Program-made: the position numbers and the translations under genes
The notes under the pieces: model-generated
Told to the model about the DNA's origin: nothing
Seen by the model: the letters and a program-made list of their open reading frames with translations, nothing else
The model's database searches: none
Assembly (NCBI RefSeq): GCF_030505395.1
Contig: NZ_CP130044.1
Coordinates: 1,721,001-1,785,000, forward strand
Direction: 5' to 3'
Source: Asticcacaulis sp. ZE23SCel15
Lineage (GTDB): Bacteria; Pseudomonadota; Alphaproteobacteria; Caulobacterales; Caulobacteraceae
DNA: 64,000 bases
In this document: positions 26,780 through 35,234 of the stretch, in pieces
Layout: each line of letters opens with the position of its first letter
Position numbering within the stretch: the first letter of the stretch is position 1

Positions 26780-28030
26780 TTACGCTCGCTTTAGTGGTAA
26801 ACAGGCGGGGCCGATCGGCTCGAACGCCTTATAGGTGAGGATAAATTCCTGATGGCCGAGGGCTTCGGATTTGGTGCGGGCACCGGCAGCGACCTTTAGC
26901 ACCAGATCGGTGATTTCAGTGCCGACCTCATCCAGGGTGGCGCGGCCTTCCATGATCCGGCCCGCGTCGATATCCATGTCTTCGGATAATTTGCGATAGG
27001 TCTCTGGATTAGCGCAGATCTTGATCACCGGCGAAATAGCCGAGCCCACGACCGAACCTCTGCCCGTGGTAAACAGGGTTATGTGCGCCCCGCACGCAAT
27101 CAACTCCACAATCTCGGCATTGTCAGAGATATTGGGGAACCCAAAACGCGGCTCACCATCGGGCACCACATCCAGCAGGTAAAGCCCGCCGGTCGGGGGC
27201 TGATCGCCGGGTTTCAATATGCCGCAGATCGGGGCTGAGCCTGACTTGGAATAGGCCCCCATCGACTTTTCTTCCTGAGTGGTTAGCCCGCCTTCGGCAT
27301 TGCCGGGGGCAAACGATCCAAAGCCCATAATGGTGTAATAGGCTTCCGCCTTTTCGACGCTGGCCTCTAACGCGGCCCCCAGTTCCGGCGTGACCGCCCG
27401 GTCAGCCATAATCTTTTCGCAGCCGACCAGTTCGCCGGTTTCCTCAAAGATACAGGCCGCCCCCGCAGCCCCCAAAGCATCGAATGCACGACCGACGGCG
27501 GGATTGGCCGTGATGCCTGATGTGCCGTCCGAACCGCCGCAGATGGTGCCGATAATCAGTTCGGATATGTCCATGTCCACGCGCGGGGTCTGGGCGGCAA
27601 TGGCCTGCATCCGTTTGACCGCTTCGACACCTTTTTGAATGGTCGAGGCGGTGCCGCCGGAGTTCTGGATCACCAGAGTCTCAACCGGCCGGCCTGACGC
27701 TTCGATGGTGGTTTTAAGCTGCTCACGGTTAAAGCTTTCGCAGCCCAGTGAAATCAGCAGCACACCGCCGACATTGGGATGGGTGGTCAGGGCCTGCATC
27801 ATCTTGAAGGCATAGGCATTGGGATAGCAGCCCGGAAAGCCGATCAGATGAACTTCTGGCGCATCGCCGATGGTCGCTGACGCCAACTGCTCATAGTCCG
27901 TAAAGCGGTTGACGATGCCGCGGGCGACATGGTGGGCACATTCGACCAGATAGGCAACGGCAATGACATTGCGGATGCCTTTGCGGCCATCGGGCCTGAG
28001 ATACGCGGTGATGGCGGGGGTATTTAACAT
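26780..28030 (-). CDS. UxaA-family dehydratase, large subunit (probable L-fuconate dehydratase)
   Basis: A 416-residue protein matching the C-terminal domain of altronate/galactarate dehydratases. Typical segments are RPDGRKGIRNV, GFPGCYPN, LGCESFN, IGTICGGSDGTSGITANPAVG, EETGELVGCE and FTTGRGSVVGSAISPVIKICANP. The cysteines in GCYPN, GCESF and GTICGG are candidates for iron or Fe-S ligation as in this family. The start is ATG 28030, overlapping the alcohol dehydrogenase stop by 7 bp. The N-terminal SAF domain is a separate gene (29052-29342). UxaA-family members are reported to act on sugar acids beyond altronate, L-fuconate among them; substrate here is inferred from the operon. Confidence 0.83.
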   Translation of the reverse strand: MLNTPAITAYLRPDGRKGIRNVIAVAYLVECAHHVARGIVNRFTDYEQLASATIGDAPEVHLIGFPGCYPNAYAFKMMQALTTHPNVGGVLLISLGCESFNREQLKTTIEASGRPVETLVIQNSGGTASTIQKGVEAVKRMQAIAAQTPRVDMDISELIIGTICGGSDGTSGITANPAVGRAFDALGAAGAACIFEETGELVGCEKIMADRAVTPELGAALEASVEKAEAYYTIMGFGSFAPGNAEGGLTTQEEKSMGAYSKSGSAPICGILKPGDQPPTGGLYLLDVVPDGEPRFGFPNISDNAEIVELIACGAHITLFTTGRGSVVGSAISPVIKICANPETYRKLSEDMDIDAGRIMEGRATLDEVGTEITDLVLKVAAGARTKSEALGHQEFILTYKAFEPIGPACLPLKRA

Positions 28031-29052
28031 TCGACCAGAGCCTTGATAACGCCTGCCGAAGGTTCGATCCATTGCGGCAGAATGTCGGGGAGTTCGGAAA
28101 GCTTCGCGCGGTGGGTATTGAGCGCCGCGGTGGGGACATGGCCAGCGATCATGGCGGCCAGCACGCCTTTGAAATCTTCCGGGGTGGCGTTGCGGCTGCC
28201 CATCAGGGTGGTTTCGCGCTTATGAAATTCGGGGTCATAAAAGGTGATGTCGGCGGCCACAACCGAAATCAGCACATAGGTGCCGCCGTGGCCGACATAG
28301 CCAAAGCCCGCCTCCATAGCCTTTGGGGCACCGGTCGCGTCAAACACCACATCGTAAAAATCGCCGCCGGTCAGTTGTGATAACTGGTCGCGGGTATCGT
28401 CACCCACCAGCACCCCATGGTCGGCCTTAAGTTCGCGCAGGCAAAAATCAATGCGCGGCTGGCGGCTGTCGATGACGGTGACCTCGGCCCCTTTGAGTTT
28501 GGCAAACAAAGCCGTGGCGATGCCGATGGGCCCGACCCCGACGACCAGCGCCTTTTGACCGGCCTGCTCTTTTTGACTGGTTTGCACTTGGGCGCGGCGG
28601 ACAGCATGGTGACCGATGGCCAGAAACTCCAGCATGGCGGCCTCATCCAGACCGATGCCGGTGGCCTTAAACACAAAGCCTTCTGGGACGCTGATATATT
28701 CACACAGCCCGCCGTCCATATGGACACCCAGAACCCGGATATTCATGCAGCAATTGCCCTTACCCTTACGGCAGGCCGCGCAGTGGCCACACGACATATA
28801 GGGCATGATATAGACCACATCGCCGGGGGTGAGGTCTGAGCCTGCGGGGGCTTCGGCTACCTCTCCGGACAGTTCGTGACCCATGACGCGCGGATAGGTC
28901 AGGAACGGCTGGGTGCCCTTATAGATATGCATGTCCGTGCCGCAGATGCCGACGCGCCGAACACGCACCAGCACCTCACCGTCGGCGCGTACAGGCCGGG
29001 GGCGTTGTGTATGGACCAGTTTGCCGGGGGCTTCACAAATTACGGTGTCCAT
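28024..29052 (-). CDS. Zinc-dependent alcohol dehydrogenase (RspB/LgoD-like)
   Basis: A 342-residue medium-chain dehydrogenase. Catalytic zinc ligands are Cys37 (GICGTD) and the His59-Glu60 pair (MGHELSG); the structural zinc loop is CGHCAACRKGKGNCC; the Rossmann motif is VVGVGPIG. The branch includes L-galactonate and L-threonine-type dehydrogenases that act on sugar acids or polyols. Its reading frame touches the small UxaA gene by one base (TGATG) and overlaps the large one by 7 bp, so it is expressed with both. In a fucose pathway it could oxidise a sugar acid (parallel to L-galactonate oxidation before UxaA) or a lactaldehyde-type end product; sequence does not decide. Confidence 0.85.
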   Translation of the reverse strand: MDTVICEAPGKLVHTQRPRPVRADGEVLVRVRRVGICGTDMHIYKGTQPFLTYPRVMGHELSGEVAEAPAGSDLTPGDVVYIMPYMSCGHCAACRKGKGNCCMNIRVLGVHMDGGLCEYISVPEGFVFKATGIGLDEAAMLEFLAIGHHAVRRAQVQTSQKEQAGQKALVVGVGPIGIATALFAKLKGAEVTVIDSRQPRIDFCLRELKADHGVLVGDDTRDQLSQLTGGDFYDVVFDATGAPKAMEAGFGYVGHGGTYVLISVVAADITFYDPEFHKRETTLMGSRNATPEDFKGVLAAMIAGHVPTAALNTHRAKLSELPDILPQWIEPSAGVIKALVEC

Positions 29053-29342
29053 CAGCTTACGGCCTTACGGGTGTGGGAGGGGATATAGTCGCTTTTCATA
29101 TTGTGCAGATGGACGTGATCGCCGCGTTTGGCATCCGCCGTCATGGAGCCAATCGGCGCACCGTATTTCACGATCTTATCGCCGGCACGCAAATCGCCGC
29201 GCGCGACCTTGTGGCCGACCTCGATGGCGGCGGGGATAGTGACGGCATCGCCGTCAATGACCGTTTCAAAGCCCGCCGCAATGGGGGCGCGGCACACCAG
29301 CACATTGTCGTCGGGATGCAAAAGGATAAGTGGGGCAATCAT
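29052..29342 (-). CDS. UxaA-family dehydratase, small SAF-domain subunit
   Basis: A 96-residue SAF domain equal to the N-terminal part of altronate dehydratase: LHPDDNVLVCRAPI, VGHKVARGDLRAGDKIVKYGAPIG and HVHLHNMKSDY are standard for UxaA small subunits; the histidines in VGHK and HVHLHN sit where the family binds metal or substrate. The alcohol dehydrogenase gene lies between it and the large subunit, a somewhat unusual order. It overlaps the aldo-keto reductase stop by 4 bp and the dehydrogenase start by 1 bp. Confidence 0.85.
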   Translation of the reverse strand: MIAPLILLHPDDNVLVCRAPIAAGFETVIDGDAVTIPAAIEVGHKVARGDLRAGDKIVKYGAPIGSMTADAKRGDHVHLHNMKSDYIPSHTRKAVS

Positions 29343-30385
29343 GCGGATACAGGCGTTTCAGGTGTTGGGGCAGGTGTCGGGGCGGCGGATGGTATCAGAC
29401 CGCCGGTTTTCAGGTCATCCCACAGGGCGGGCGGTATCGGGTGGTGAAACAGGACGGCATTGCTGCGCACTTCATCGGGCGTGGCCATGCCGGGTATGAC
29501 GCTGACGACCGCCGGATGGGCGAGTGGAAACTGCAGGGCCGCCGCCGCCAGAGGGACATGGTGATCGGCGCAGATGGCTTCGATGCACCGCACCCGCGCG
29601 ATAATCTCCGGCGGTGCCGGGGCGTAGTCGTAGAACGGCGTGCTGTCCTGACCCGCACCGGTAATGAGTATGCCGGAATTGAATGGCCCGCCCAAGATGA
29701 TCGAGACATGGCGCGCCTCACAGCGGGGCAGAAACGCCGCCAGGGGTGCCTGCTCCAGCAGGGTATAACGGCCCGCCAGCAAGATAGCGTCCAGATCGGC
29801 GTGATCCAGCACCTGGTCGCAGATGGCGGTTTCATTGACCCCCAGCCCGATGGCCCCGATACGGCCTTCGGATTTCAGCGTCTGCATGGCTTTGAGGCCA
29901 CCGCTCAGGAACGCTTTCAGGTGATGATCATGGTCATCGCCATGGGTCAGGCGGCCCAGATCATGGGCCAACAGAATATCGATATGGTCGCGCTTCAACC
30001 GTGTCAGGCTCGACTCGAACGATCGCATCACGCCGTCATAGCTGTAGTCGAAATGTTCCTCGAACGGGTCGCCATCGACAAAGCCATGGCGCTGCGTGCC
30101 GGACGGGGGCGGGGCGATGGGCGTCAGGACACGCCCGACCTTGGTGGAGACGATCACGTCATGCGGCAGAACGGCCCCTAAGCGACGCTCAGACAGGCCG
30201 TGGCCATAGCGTGGGGCGGTGTCGAAATAGCGAATACCCGCCTCAAGGGCCGTGGTCACGCAGGCGCTCGCCGCCTCATCGCCCAGCGGACGATAAAGAT
30301 TGCCTATGGCGGCCGCCCCGAACCCAAGGGCAGGGACGCGCACACTGGTGCGGCCAATTAAATTCAAGGTGTCAGCCCCTGACAT
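29339..30385 (-). CDS. Aldo/keto reductase, probable L-fucose 1-dehydrogenase
   Basis: A 348-residue AKR barrel with the catalytic tetrad Asp55 and Tyr60 (FDTAPRYGHG), Lys82 (STKVGR) and His141 (LLAHDLG). The layout, with a long loop between Lys and His containing HFDYSYDGVMRS, matches the Pseudomonas L-fucose dehydrogenase/pyridoxal 4-dehydrogenase branch, which oxidises L-fucose to its lactone with NAD(P). The C-terminus ends in an unusual run of Ala/Pro/Thr (IPSAAPTPAPTPETP). It has its own 112-bp upstream gap with an 18-bp palindrome, so an internal promoter is likely. The lactonase for its product is two genes upstream. Confidence 0.84.
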   Translation of the reverse strand: MSGADTLNLIGRTSVRVPALGFGAAAIGNLYRPLGDEAASACVTTALEAGIRYFDTAPRYGHGLSERRLGAVLPHDVIVSTKVGRVLTPIAPPPSGTQRHGFVDGDPFEEHFDYSYDGVMRSFESSLTRLKRDHIDILLAHDLGRLTHGDDHDHHLKAFLSGGLKAMQTLKSEGRIGAIGLGVNETAICDQVLDHADLDAILLAGRYTLLEQAPLAAFLPRCEARHVSIILGGPFNSGILITGAGQDSTPFYDYAPAPPEIIARVRCIEAICADHHVPLAAAALQFPLAHPAVVSVIPGMATPDEVRSNAVLFHHPIPPALWDDLKTGGLIPSAAPTPAPTPETPVSA

Positions 30386-30405
30386 TATGACGTTTCCGGT
30401 TAGGT

Positions 30406-30423
30406 TTCATTTATAAATGAAAT
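30406..30423. promoter_or_regulatory. 18-bp perfect palindrome, candidate IclR operator
   Basis: TTTCATTTATAAATGAAA, located 21 bp before the aldo-keto reductase start and 75 bp after the IclR gene. IclR-family operators are often AT-rich palindromes of this length. An ATGAAAT half-site also occurs near 33577, upstream of fucP. Confidence 0.55.
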
Positions 30424-30497
30424 CGTTGTTACTGATAAAAGTACGCTTCGGGCGCGCACAACTCAAGGGTTTTGTACGCTTACCGATAAAAAGCCGC

Positions 30498-31319
30498 CTA
30501 TCGGATGGGGATGCGTTCGACGGTATCAACGCCGCCGAGCGCTTTCGATATGGTCTGGACGGCGGCCTGGAGTTTGCGGGTGGCGTCCTCAAGGCTTTCG
30601 CTGCCGAGCGAGCGGATATAGGGGATGGTCAGGGCGGCGATGACGGTACCGTCGCTGAAGATCGGGCAGGAAATATCGGTAATCCCGTCGGTGAAATCGG
30701 AGCGGCGCTGTACATAGTTATTTTTCTGAGCAAACTGGCACAGCTCATCAAAGGTACGCCAGGTTTCGGGCGGAGTCTCCGCCATCAGTTCGGCGCGCCA
30801 GGCTTCTTTCATCTTGTGCGGCTGAAAGCTGAACAGGGTGATGCCGGAGGTCGATTTCACAACGGGCGCCTGATGGCCGACCCTTACCGAAAAGCCGAGA
30901 TCACCGGGCGCTTCGACACGGGCAATGACGACGATCTGGTTGTCGGAGGCGATGGCGATATGACACGACTGACGGGTCGATTCGCTTAAAGCCTGCATGA
31001 CCGGCATGGCGCTGGCCAAAAGGTTCTGGCTGGGACCGCGGCTCATGCCGAGCGAGAACAGCTTATTGGTCAGTTCCAGTCCGTCGCCGCGCAGGGCCGG
31101 GGCGACATAGCCGCGGTTTTCCAGCACCTGCACCATGCGGAACAGTTCGCTGACCGAGCGGTCCAGATGGGCCGATATCTGCGACAGGGTCAGTGGCCGC
31201 TTATGGGCCGCCAGCAGTTCCAGCACATCAAGGCCTTTTTCTAACGCCGGGGCGCGGTATTTCAGGACGGTGGCTTCGGCATCCTTATCGTCGTCACGCA
31301 GATTTTGGTGCAAATTCAT
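30498..31319 (-). CDS. IclR-family regulator of the fucose operon
   Basis: A 273-residue IclR-type regulator: N-terminal winged helix (ALEKGLDVLELLAAHKRPLTLS, with recognition region SVSELFRMVQVLENRGYV) and a C-terminal GAF-like effector domain (SCHIAIASDNQIVVIARVEAPG, CPIFSDGTVIAALTIP). It lies inside the fuc operon and overlaps the lactonase stop by 4 bp, so it is co-transcribed with its likely targets. The 18-bp palindrome at 30406-30423, just after its stop, is the best candidate binding site. L-fucose or a pathway acid is the probable effector; that is inference. Confidence 0.88.
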   Translation of the reverse strand: MNLHQNLRDDDKDAEATVLKYRAPALEKGLDVLELLAAHKRPLTLSQISAHLDRSVSELFRMVQVLENRGYVAPALRGDGLELTNKLFSLGMSRGPSQNLLASAMPVMQALSESTRQSCHIAIASDNQIVVIARVEAPGDLGFSVRVGHQAPVVKSTSGITLFSFQPHKMKEAWRAELMAETPPETWRTFDELCQFAQKNNYVQRRSDFTDGITDISCPIFSDGTVIAALTIPYIRSLGSESLEDATRKLQAAVQTISKALGGVDTVERIPIR

Positions 31320-32179
31320 AGTGTTACCCCTGTTTCAGACTTAATTTTATAAAAGGTTTTGGCATTGGTGCTGAAGATTTTATCTGTGCTGTGGGGCGGC
31401 ATGGCCCGCAGATGATGGTGAACCTGATCGAACCATGACCGGTAAGACTGGCACAGATTGACGACCGGCCAGTCCGAGCCCCACAGGATGCGATCCGGCC
31501 CGAACTGCTCAAGCAGGTGATCGGTATAGGGCCACAGATCATCGATCGGCTGACCCGGCATCATTTCGGTGACTAGACCTGACAGCTTGGCATGGACATT
31601 GGGATTGCGGGCGATGGCGGTGATCTGCGCGCGCCAGTGCCGCGTCTCTTCCGGATGGCTGTGGCGGTGGGCAATCGGCGGCTTGGCGCCGTGATCAATG
31701 ACGATGCGTAAACCCGGATAGGTCTTCGCCAGCCGGTCAATCGCCGGCAGGTGGCGGGTAAAGATCAGGGCGTCGAAACTTAGATCATGTTGGGTCAGCG
31801 CCTCAAGCGCCGGTGCCACGACGGGCTGATTGATCCAGTCATCATCGGCAAGGGATTGCAGCATGGGCCGCACGCCTTTGAATTTGAGCTGCTGCGCCAG
31901 ATGCGCGATGCGGTCGGCGGCATCTGGGGCCGACAGATCGACCCAGCCGACGACGCCTAAGATCAGATTGTCATTGGCCGCGACCTCAAGCAGCCAGTCG
32001 GTGTCGGCGTCATGAGCTTGCGACTGTACCACTATGGTGCCGGACAGGCTGACGCCCACCGCCTCCGACCTCAGATCCTGCGGCCCGAAGTCCCGGTAGA
32101 TCGGCACAAGGTCAGGCGTTGGCCATTCGTGGCCATTGTGTCCGATTTGCCAAAGATGATGGTGGGCGTCGATAACCAT
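31316..32179 (-). CDS. Amidohydrolase-2 family L-fuconolactonase
   Basis: A 287-residue metal-dependent lactonase of the COG3618 amidohydrolase branch. Metal and catalytic residues are visible in the N-terminal DAHHHLW, in VIDHGAKP and in LWGSDWPV (Asp). This branch contains the L-fucono-1,5-lactonases of non-phosphorylative fucose pathways, which hydrolyse the AKR product to L-fuconate. The gene starts 7 bp after fucP and overlaps the IclR gene by 4 bp. L-rhamnonolactonases lie in the same family; fucP and the mutarotase favour fucose. Confidence 0.86.
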   Translation of the reverse strand: MVIDAHHHLWQIGHNGHEWPTPDLVPIYRDFGPQDLRSEAVGVSLSGTIVVQSQAHDADTDWLLEVAANDNLILGVVGWVDLSAPDAADRIAHLAQQLKFKGVRPMLQSLADDDWINQPVVAPALEALTQHDLSFDALIFTRHLPAIDRLAKTYPGLRIVIDHGAKPPIAHRHSHPEETRHWRAQITAIARNPNVHAKLSGLVTEMMPGQPIDDLWPYTDHLLEQFGPDRILWGSDWPVVNLCQSYRSWFDQVHHHLRAMPPHSTDKIFSTNAKTFYKIKSETGVTL

Positions 32180-32186
32180 CCGGCCC

Positions 32187-33491
32187 TCAGTGTGTGGTGG
32201 CTACGGGCGTCGCGCTAAGGGGGCGCTTGGGCGATTTCAGGCCGTACCAGGCGATAACGACAAAGCACAGGGCCGGGATGAAAATGGAGGTGCGGATATG
32301 CGATGCGTCCGAAATAAGCCCCATCAACGGCGGCAGCAAGGCCCCGCTGACGATGCTCATAACCAGAAGCGATGAGCCGGTCTTAGTCAGCGGCCCCAGG
32401 CCATCCACCGCCGTGGCGAAAATGGTTGGGAACATGATCGACATAAAGAACGAGGTGGCGGTCAGGGCATAGAGCCCATAAAGCCCGCCAACGGTTGCCG
32501 CATAGGCGCACAGCCCGATATTGATGATCGCAAAGACCGCCAGAATCCGCACCGGTGACAGGCGGCTCATCAGGGCCGTGCCGACAAACCGACCGACGGC
32601 AAACAGAATCAGGGCGATGAACAGGAAGTTGGCAGCCTCTTTTTCCGGCATAGCAAGTTCGGACTGGGCATAGCGGATCATATAGCTCCAGATCCCGACC
32701 TGCGCACCGACATAGAAAAACTGCGCCATCACGCCAAACAGGAAATGCGGTTTGGCAAACAGGCCGCTTAAGGAGCGTCCGGCAGAGAGGGTTTCGCCGG
32801 TATGTTCGTGGGTGTTTTCGGTCGCCGCCGCCGGGAACTTCGACAGGGCCACCAGCACCGCCCAGGCAATGATGATGGCACCGATGATCAGATACGGCCC
32901 CTGAACGGCCTGAGATTCGGAAATGTAAAAGGCCTGACGAGCCTGATCAGACAGAGCGCTCAAAGACGATTCGTTATGCTCTACCCCCGACAGTATATAC
33001 TCCTTACCGACCCAGATGCCGGTAAGCGACCCCAGCGGATTAAAGGCCTGCGCCAGATTAAGCCGGAAGGCGGCCTTTTCGGGCGGCCCCAGCACGGTGA
33101 TCAGCGGATTGGCTGAGGTCTCTAAAAACGCCAGACCCGACGCGATCACAAACAGAGCACCTAAGAACCAGCTATACTGATGATTGTCAGCGGCGGGATA
33201 AAACAGAAAGGCCCCGGCGGCAAACAGCAACAGGCCCGCGATCACCGCCGCCTTATAGCCAAAGCGGCGCATGAACAGCCCCGCCGGAATGGCCAGCAGG
33301 AAATAGCCCATATAAAAGGCCGACTGCACCAGACCCGATTGCAGGTCAGTCAGGCTGAACGCTTTTTTAAACTGGGGGATCAGCACATCATTGAGATTGT
33401 TGGCCATGCCCCAGAAAAAGAACAGACTGGTAATCAGAATAAGGGGCCAGAGCGCACCCGTTGCCGGGCGCGACATGTCAGATGCGCGCAT
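32187..33491 (-). CDS. fucP: L-fucose:proton symporter, FHS family
   Basis: A 434-residue MFS transporter of the fucose:H+ symporter family with 12 predicted helices. Telling segments are LFFFWGMANNLNDVLIPQFKKAF in helix 1 (read as FFWGMANNLNDVLIPQF), LQSGLVQSAFYMGYF, GLAFLETSANPLITVLGP with the conserved Glu and Asn of the substrate path, and FRLNLAQAFNPLGS. It heads the eight-gene reverse operon that ends at 26044, and is divergent from the mutarotase gene. The first ATG is 33491; a second in-frame Met five codons later is also possible. Substrate assignment is strong by family and context. Confidence 0.9.
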   Translation of the reverse strand: MRASDMSRPATGALWPLILITSLFFFWGMANNLNDVLIPQFKKAFSLTDLQSGLVQSAFYMGYFLLAIPAGLFMRRFGYKAAVIAGLLLFAAGAFLFYPAADNHQYSWFLGALFVIASGLAFLETSANPLITVLGPPEKAAFRLNLAQAFNPLGSLTGIWVGKEYILSGVEHNESSLSALSDQARQAFYISESQAVQGPYLIIGAIIIAWAVLVALSKFPAAATENTHEHTGETLSAGRSLSGLFAKPHFLFGVMAQFFYVGAQVGIWSYMIRYAQSELAMPEKEAANFLFIALILFAVGRFVGTALMSRLSPVRILAVFAIINIGLCAYAATVGGLYGLYALTATSFFMSIMFPTIFATAVDGLGPLTKTGSSLLVMSIVSGALLPPLMGLISDASHIRTSIFIPALCFVVIAWYGLKSPKRPLSATPVATTH

Positions 33492-33653
33492 GAAATATCC
33501 TCAACCTGTATGGGCGTTATTTTTTAAACTCGCCCTTTGTCAGACAAGACATCACATATAAATCAAGCCGTCAAATATGAAATTTACATTGTTGTCAAAA
33601 AGTGTAGGCGAGGATAAAAATACCACGCATAACCCTAAAAACGGAGACGCCAC

Positions 33654-34007
33654 ATGACCTTAACCCGATATTGTTTCGCGCTTGATCTTCAGGACGATGC
33701 GGCTTTGATTGAGCGTTATAAGGTCTGGCATCAGCCGGGGCAGGTGCCTGCGGCGATCGTGGCTTCCATTCGTGGCGCCGATATCCGCAGCCTCGAAATC
33801 TGGCAGGCGGGGGATCGCATGTTCATGATCATGGAAACGGGGCCAGCGTTTTCGTCCGATGCTAAGGCCGCGGCGGATGCCGCCTCAGAAGACGTTCAGG
33901 CGTGGGAGCGCCTGATGTGGGCGTTTCAGAAACCTCTGCCGTTTGCCAAAGTTGGCGAAAAATGGGTGGAAATGACCCGTATTTTCGACCTTATTCAGCA
34001 GCCTTAG
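33654..34007 (+). CDS. L-fucose/L-rhamnose mutarotase (RhaM family)
   Basis: A 117-residue alpha-beta barrel protein of the RhaM/DUF718 family, which interconverts anomers of 6-deoxy-hexoses. It begins TRYCFALDLQDDAALIERYKVWHQPG, with the conserved tyrosine and the catalytic histidine in VWHQ (residue about 27), then IRGADIRSLEIWQAGDRMFMIMET and a C-terminal tryptophan-containing MWAFQKPLPFAK segment; the length is a little over the usual 104-110 residues. GGAG precedes the ATG. It is divergent from fucP, so fucose is the likelier substrate. Confidence 0.87.
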   Translation: MTLTRYCFALDLQDDAALIERYKVWHQPGQVPAAIVASIRGADIRSLEIWQAGDRMFMIMETGPAFSSDAKAAADAASEDVQAWERLMWAFQKPLPFAKVGEKWVEMTRIFDLIQQP

Positions 34008-34171
34008 ATGGGGGCTGCAAAAAAAGCGCTTCACAGTTCCAGTCTGTCGGGATATCTGACGAAACAAATTGCCGGACAAATAGACCGGGTATTTATATGA
34101 TAATTGCCTTGGGCCCCGTGTTCGGCTAAGGGGCATGGCAGCAGGTTTTAAAAGGTGCAGGGAAAGCGTTG

Positions 34172-35146
34172 ATGTTCGGTTTCGGTAAATCAAAAGCACA
34201 AAAAGGGGCAACCCAAACTCAGACGCTCAAAATCGGTCTGATTGGTCTGGGCAAGATCGCGGTCGATCAGCATATCCCGTCTATCCGCGCCAACAAAAAC
34301 CTTGAACTGGTCGCCGGTGCCAGCCCCGGTTCGCGCCCGCAAGGGGTTGTGGCCTATAATACTCTGGCGGAAATGCTGAAAGCGCACCCGGAAATCGAAG
34401 CGGTCGCCGTTTGCACGCCGCCGCAGGTACGCCTTAAGGTCGCGCGCGAAGTGATCGACGCGGGCCGCCACGTTTTCCTTGAGAAGCCACCCGCAGCGAC
34501 CATCGGTGAGGCCGAACTGATCCGTGATCTGGCGAAAGCGAAGGGCGTGTCGGCCTTGGCGAGTTGGCACTCACGCTATGCCCCGGCGGTCGAAGCGACC
34601 CGCAAGTGGATGGGTGAGCGTCCAATCAAGTCGGTCCATATAGTCTGGAAAGAAAATGTTCGTCAGTGGCATCCGGGGCAGACCTGGATATTTGAAGCCG
34701 GTGGCATGGGTGTGTTCGATCCGGGTATCAATTCCCTGTCGATCCTGACACGCATCGTGCGCGATACTGTGATTGTTAAATCAGCCGATCTGCATTTCCC
34801 GTCCAATTGTCAGGCCCCGATTCAGGTCGAAATGAACATGCAGACCGATCTGGGCCTGCCTATTCGTGCGGATTATGACTTTCTGCAAACCGGCGTCCAG
34901 ACCTGGAGCATTTTTGTGGAATCCGAGGCCGGTGAAAAACTGACCCTGTCCATGGGGGGTACCGAGCTTGAGATTGACGGCAAGACGATCATCAAGGAAA
35001 AAGAGGCCGAATATTCAGGCCTTTATGCTCACTTCTACGATCTGGTCAAAAGCGGCACCTCGGATGTCGACCTGAGCCCGCTGCGGGTTGTGGCTGATGC
35101 CTTCATGGTCGGTAAGCGCATCGAAGCCCCGGCCTATATCGAGTAA
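34172..35146 (+). CDS. Gfo/Idh/MocA dehydrogenase, D-galactose 1-dehydrogenase-like
   Basis: A 324-residue NAD(P)-dependent dehydrogenase. The N-terminal Rossmann motif is IGLIGLGKIAVDQH; the EKPP motif (VFLEKPPAAT) is the family hallmark, and the middle segment WKENVRQWHPGQTWIFEAGGMG plus GVFDPGINSLSI closely resembles Pseudomonas D-galactose and Azospirillum L-arabinose 1-dehydrogenases. It would oxidise galactose freed by GH35 or GH27 (and possibly L-arabinose) to the lactone. The ATG at 34172 is behind GGGAAAG; a TTG one codon earlier is less likely. No lactonase or downstream DeLey-Doudoroff genes lie next to it, so those steps are elsewhere. Confidence 0.87.
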   Translation: MFGFGKSKAQKGATQTQTLKIGLIGLGKIAVDQHIPSIRANKNLELVAGASPGSRPQGVVAYNTLAEMLKAHPEIEAVAVCTPPQVRLKVAREVIDAGRHVFLEKPPAATIGEAELIRDLAKAKGVSALASWHSRYAPAVEATRKWMGERPIKSVHIVWKENVRQWHPGQTWIFEAGGMGVFDPGINSLSILTRIVRDTVIVKSADLHFPSNCQAPIQVEMNMQTDLGLPIRADYDFLQTGVQTWSIFVESEAGEKLTLSMGGTELEIDGKTIIKEKEAEYSGLYAHFYDLVKSGTSDVDLSPLRVVADAFMVGKRIEAPAYIE

Positions 35147-35234
35147 TCTCGCCGGATGGGGGAAATCCGGTGGCGATTGCGTTAACGATAGGCTAAGGTT
35201 TCATCGTAGAGCTGACGCTTACTGGGGGGAGGGC

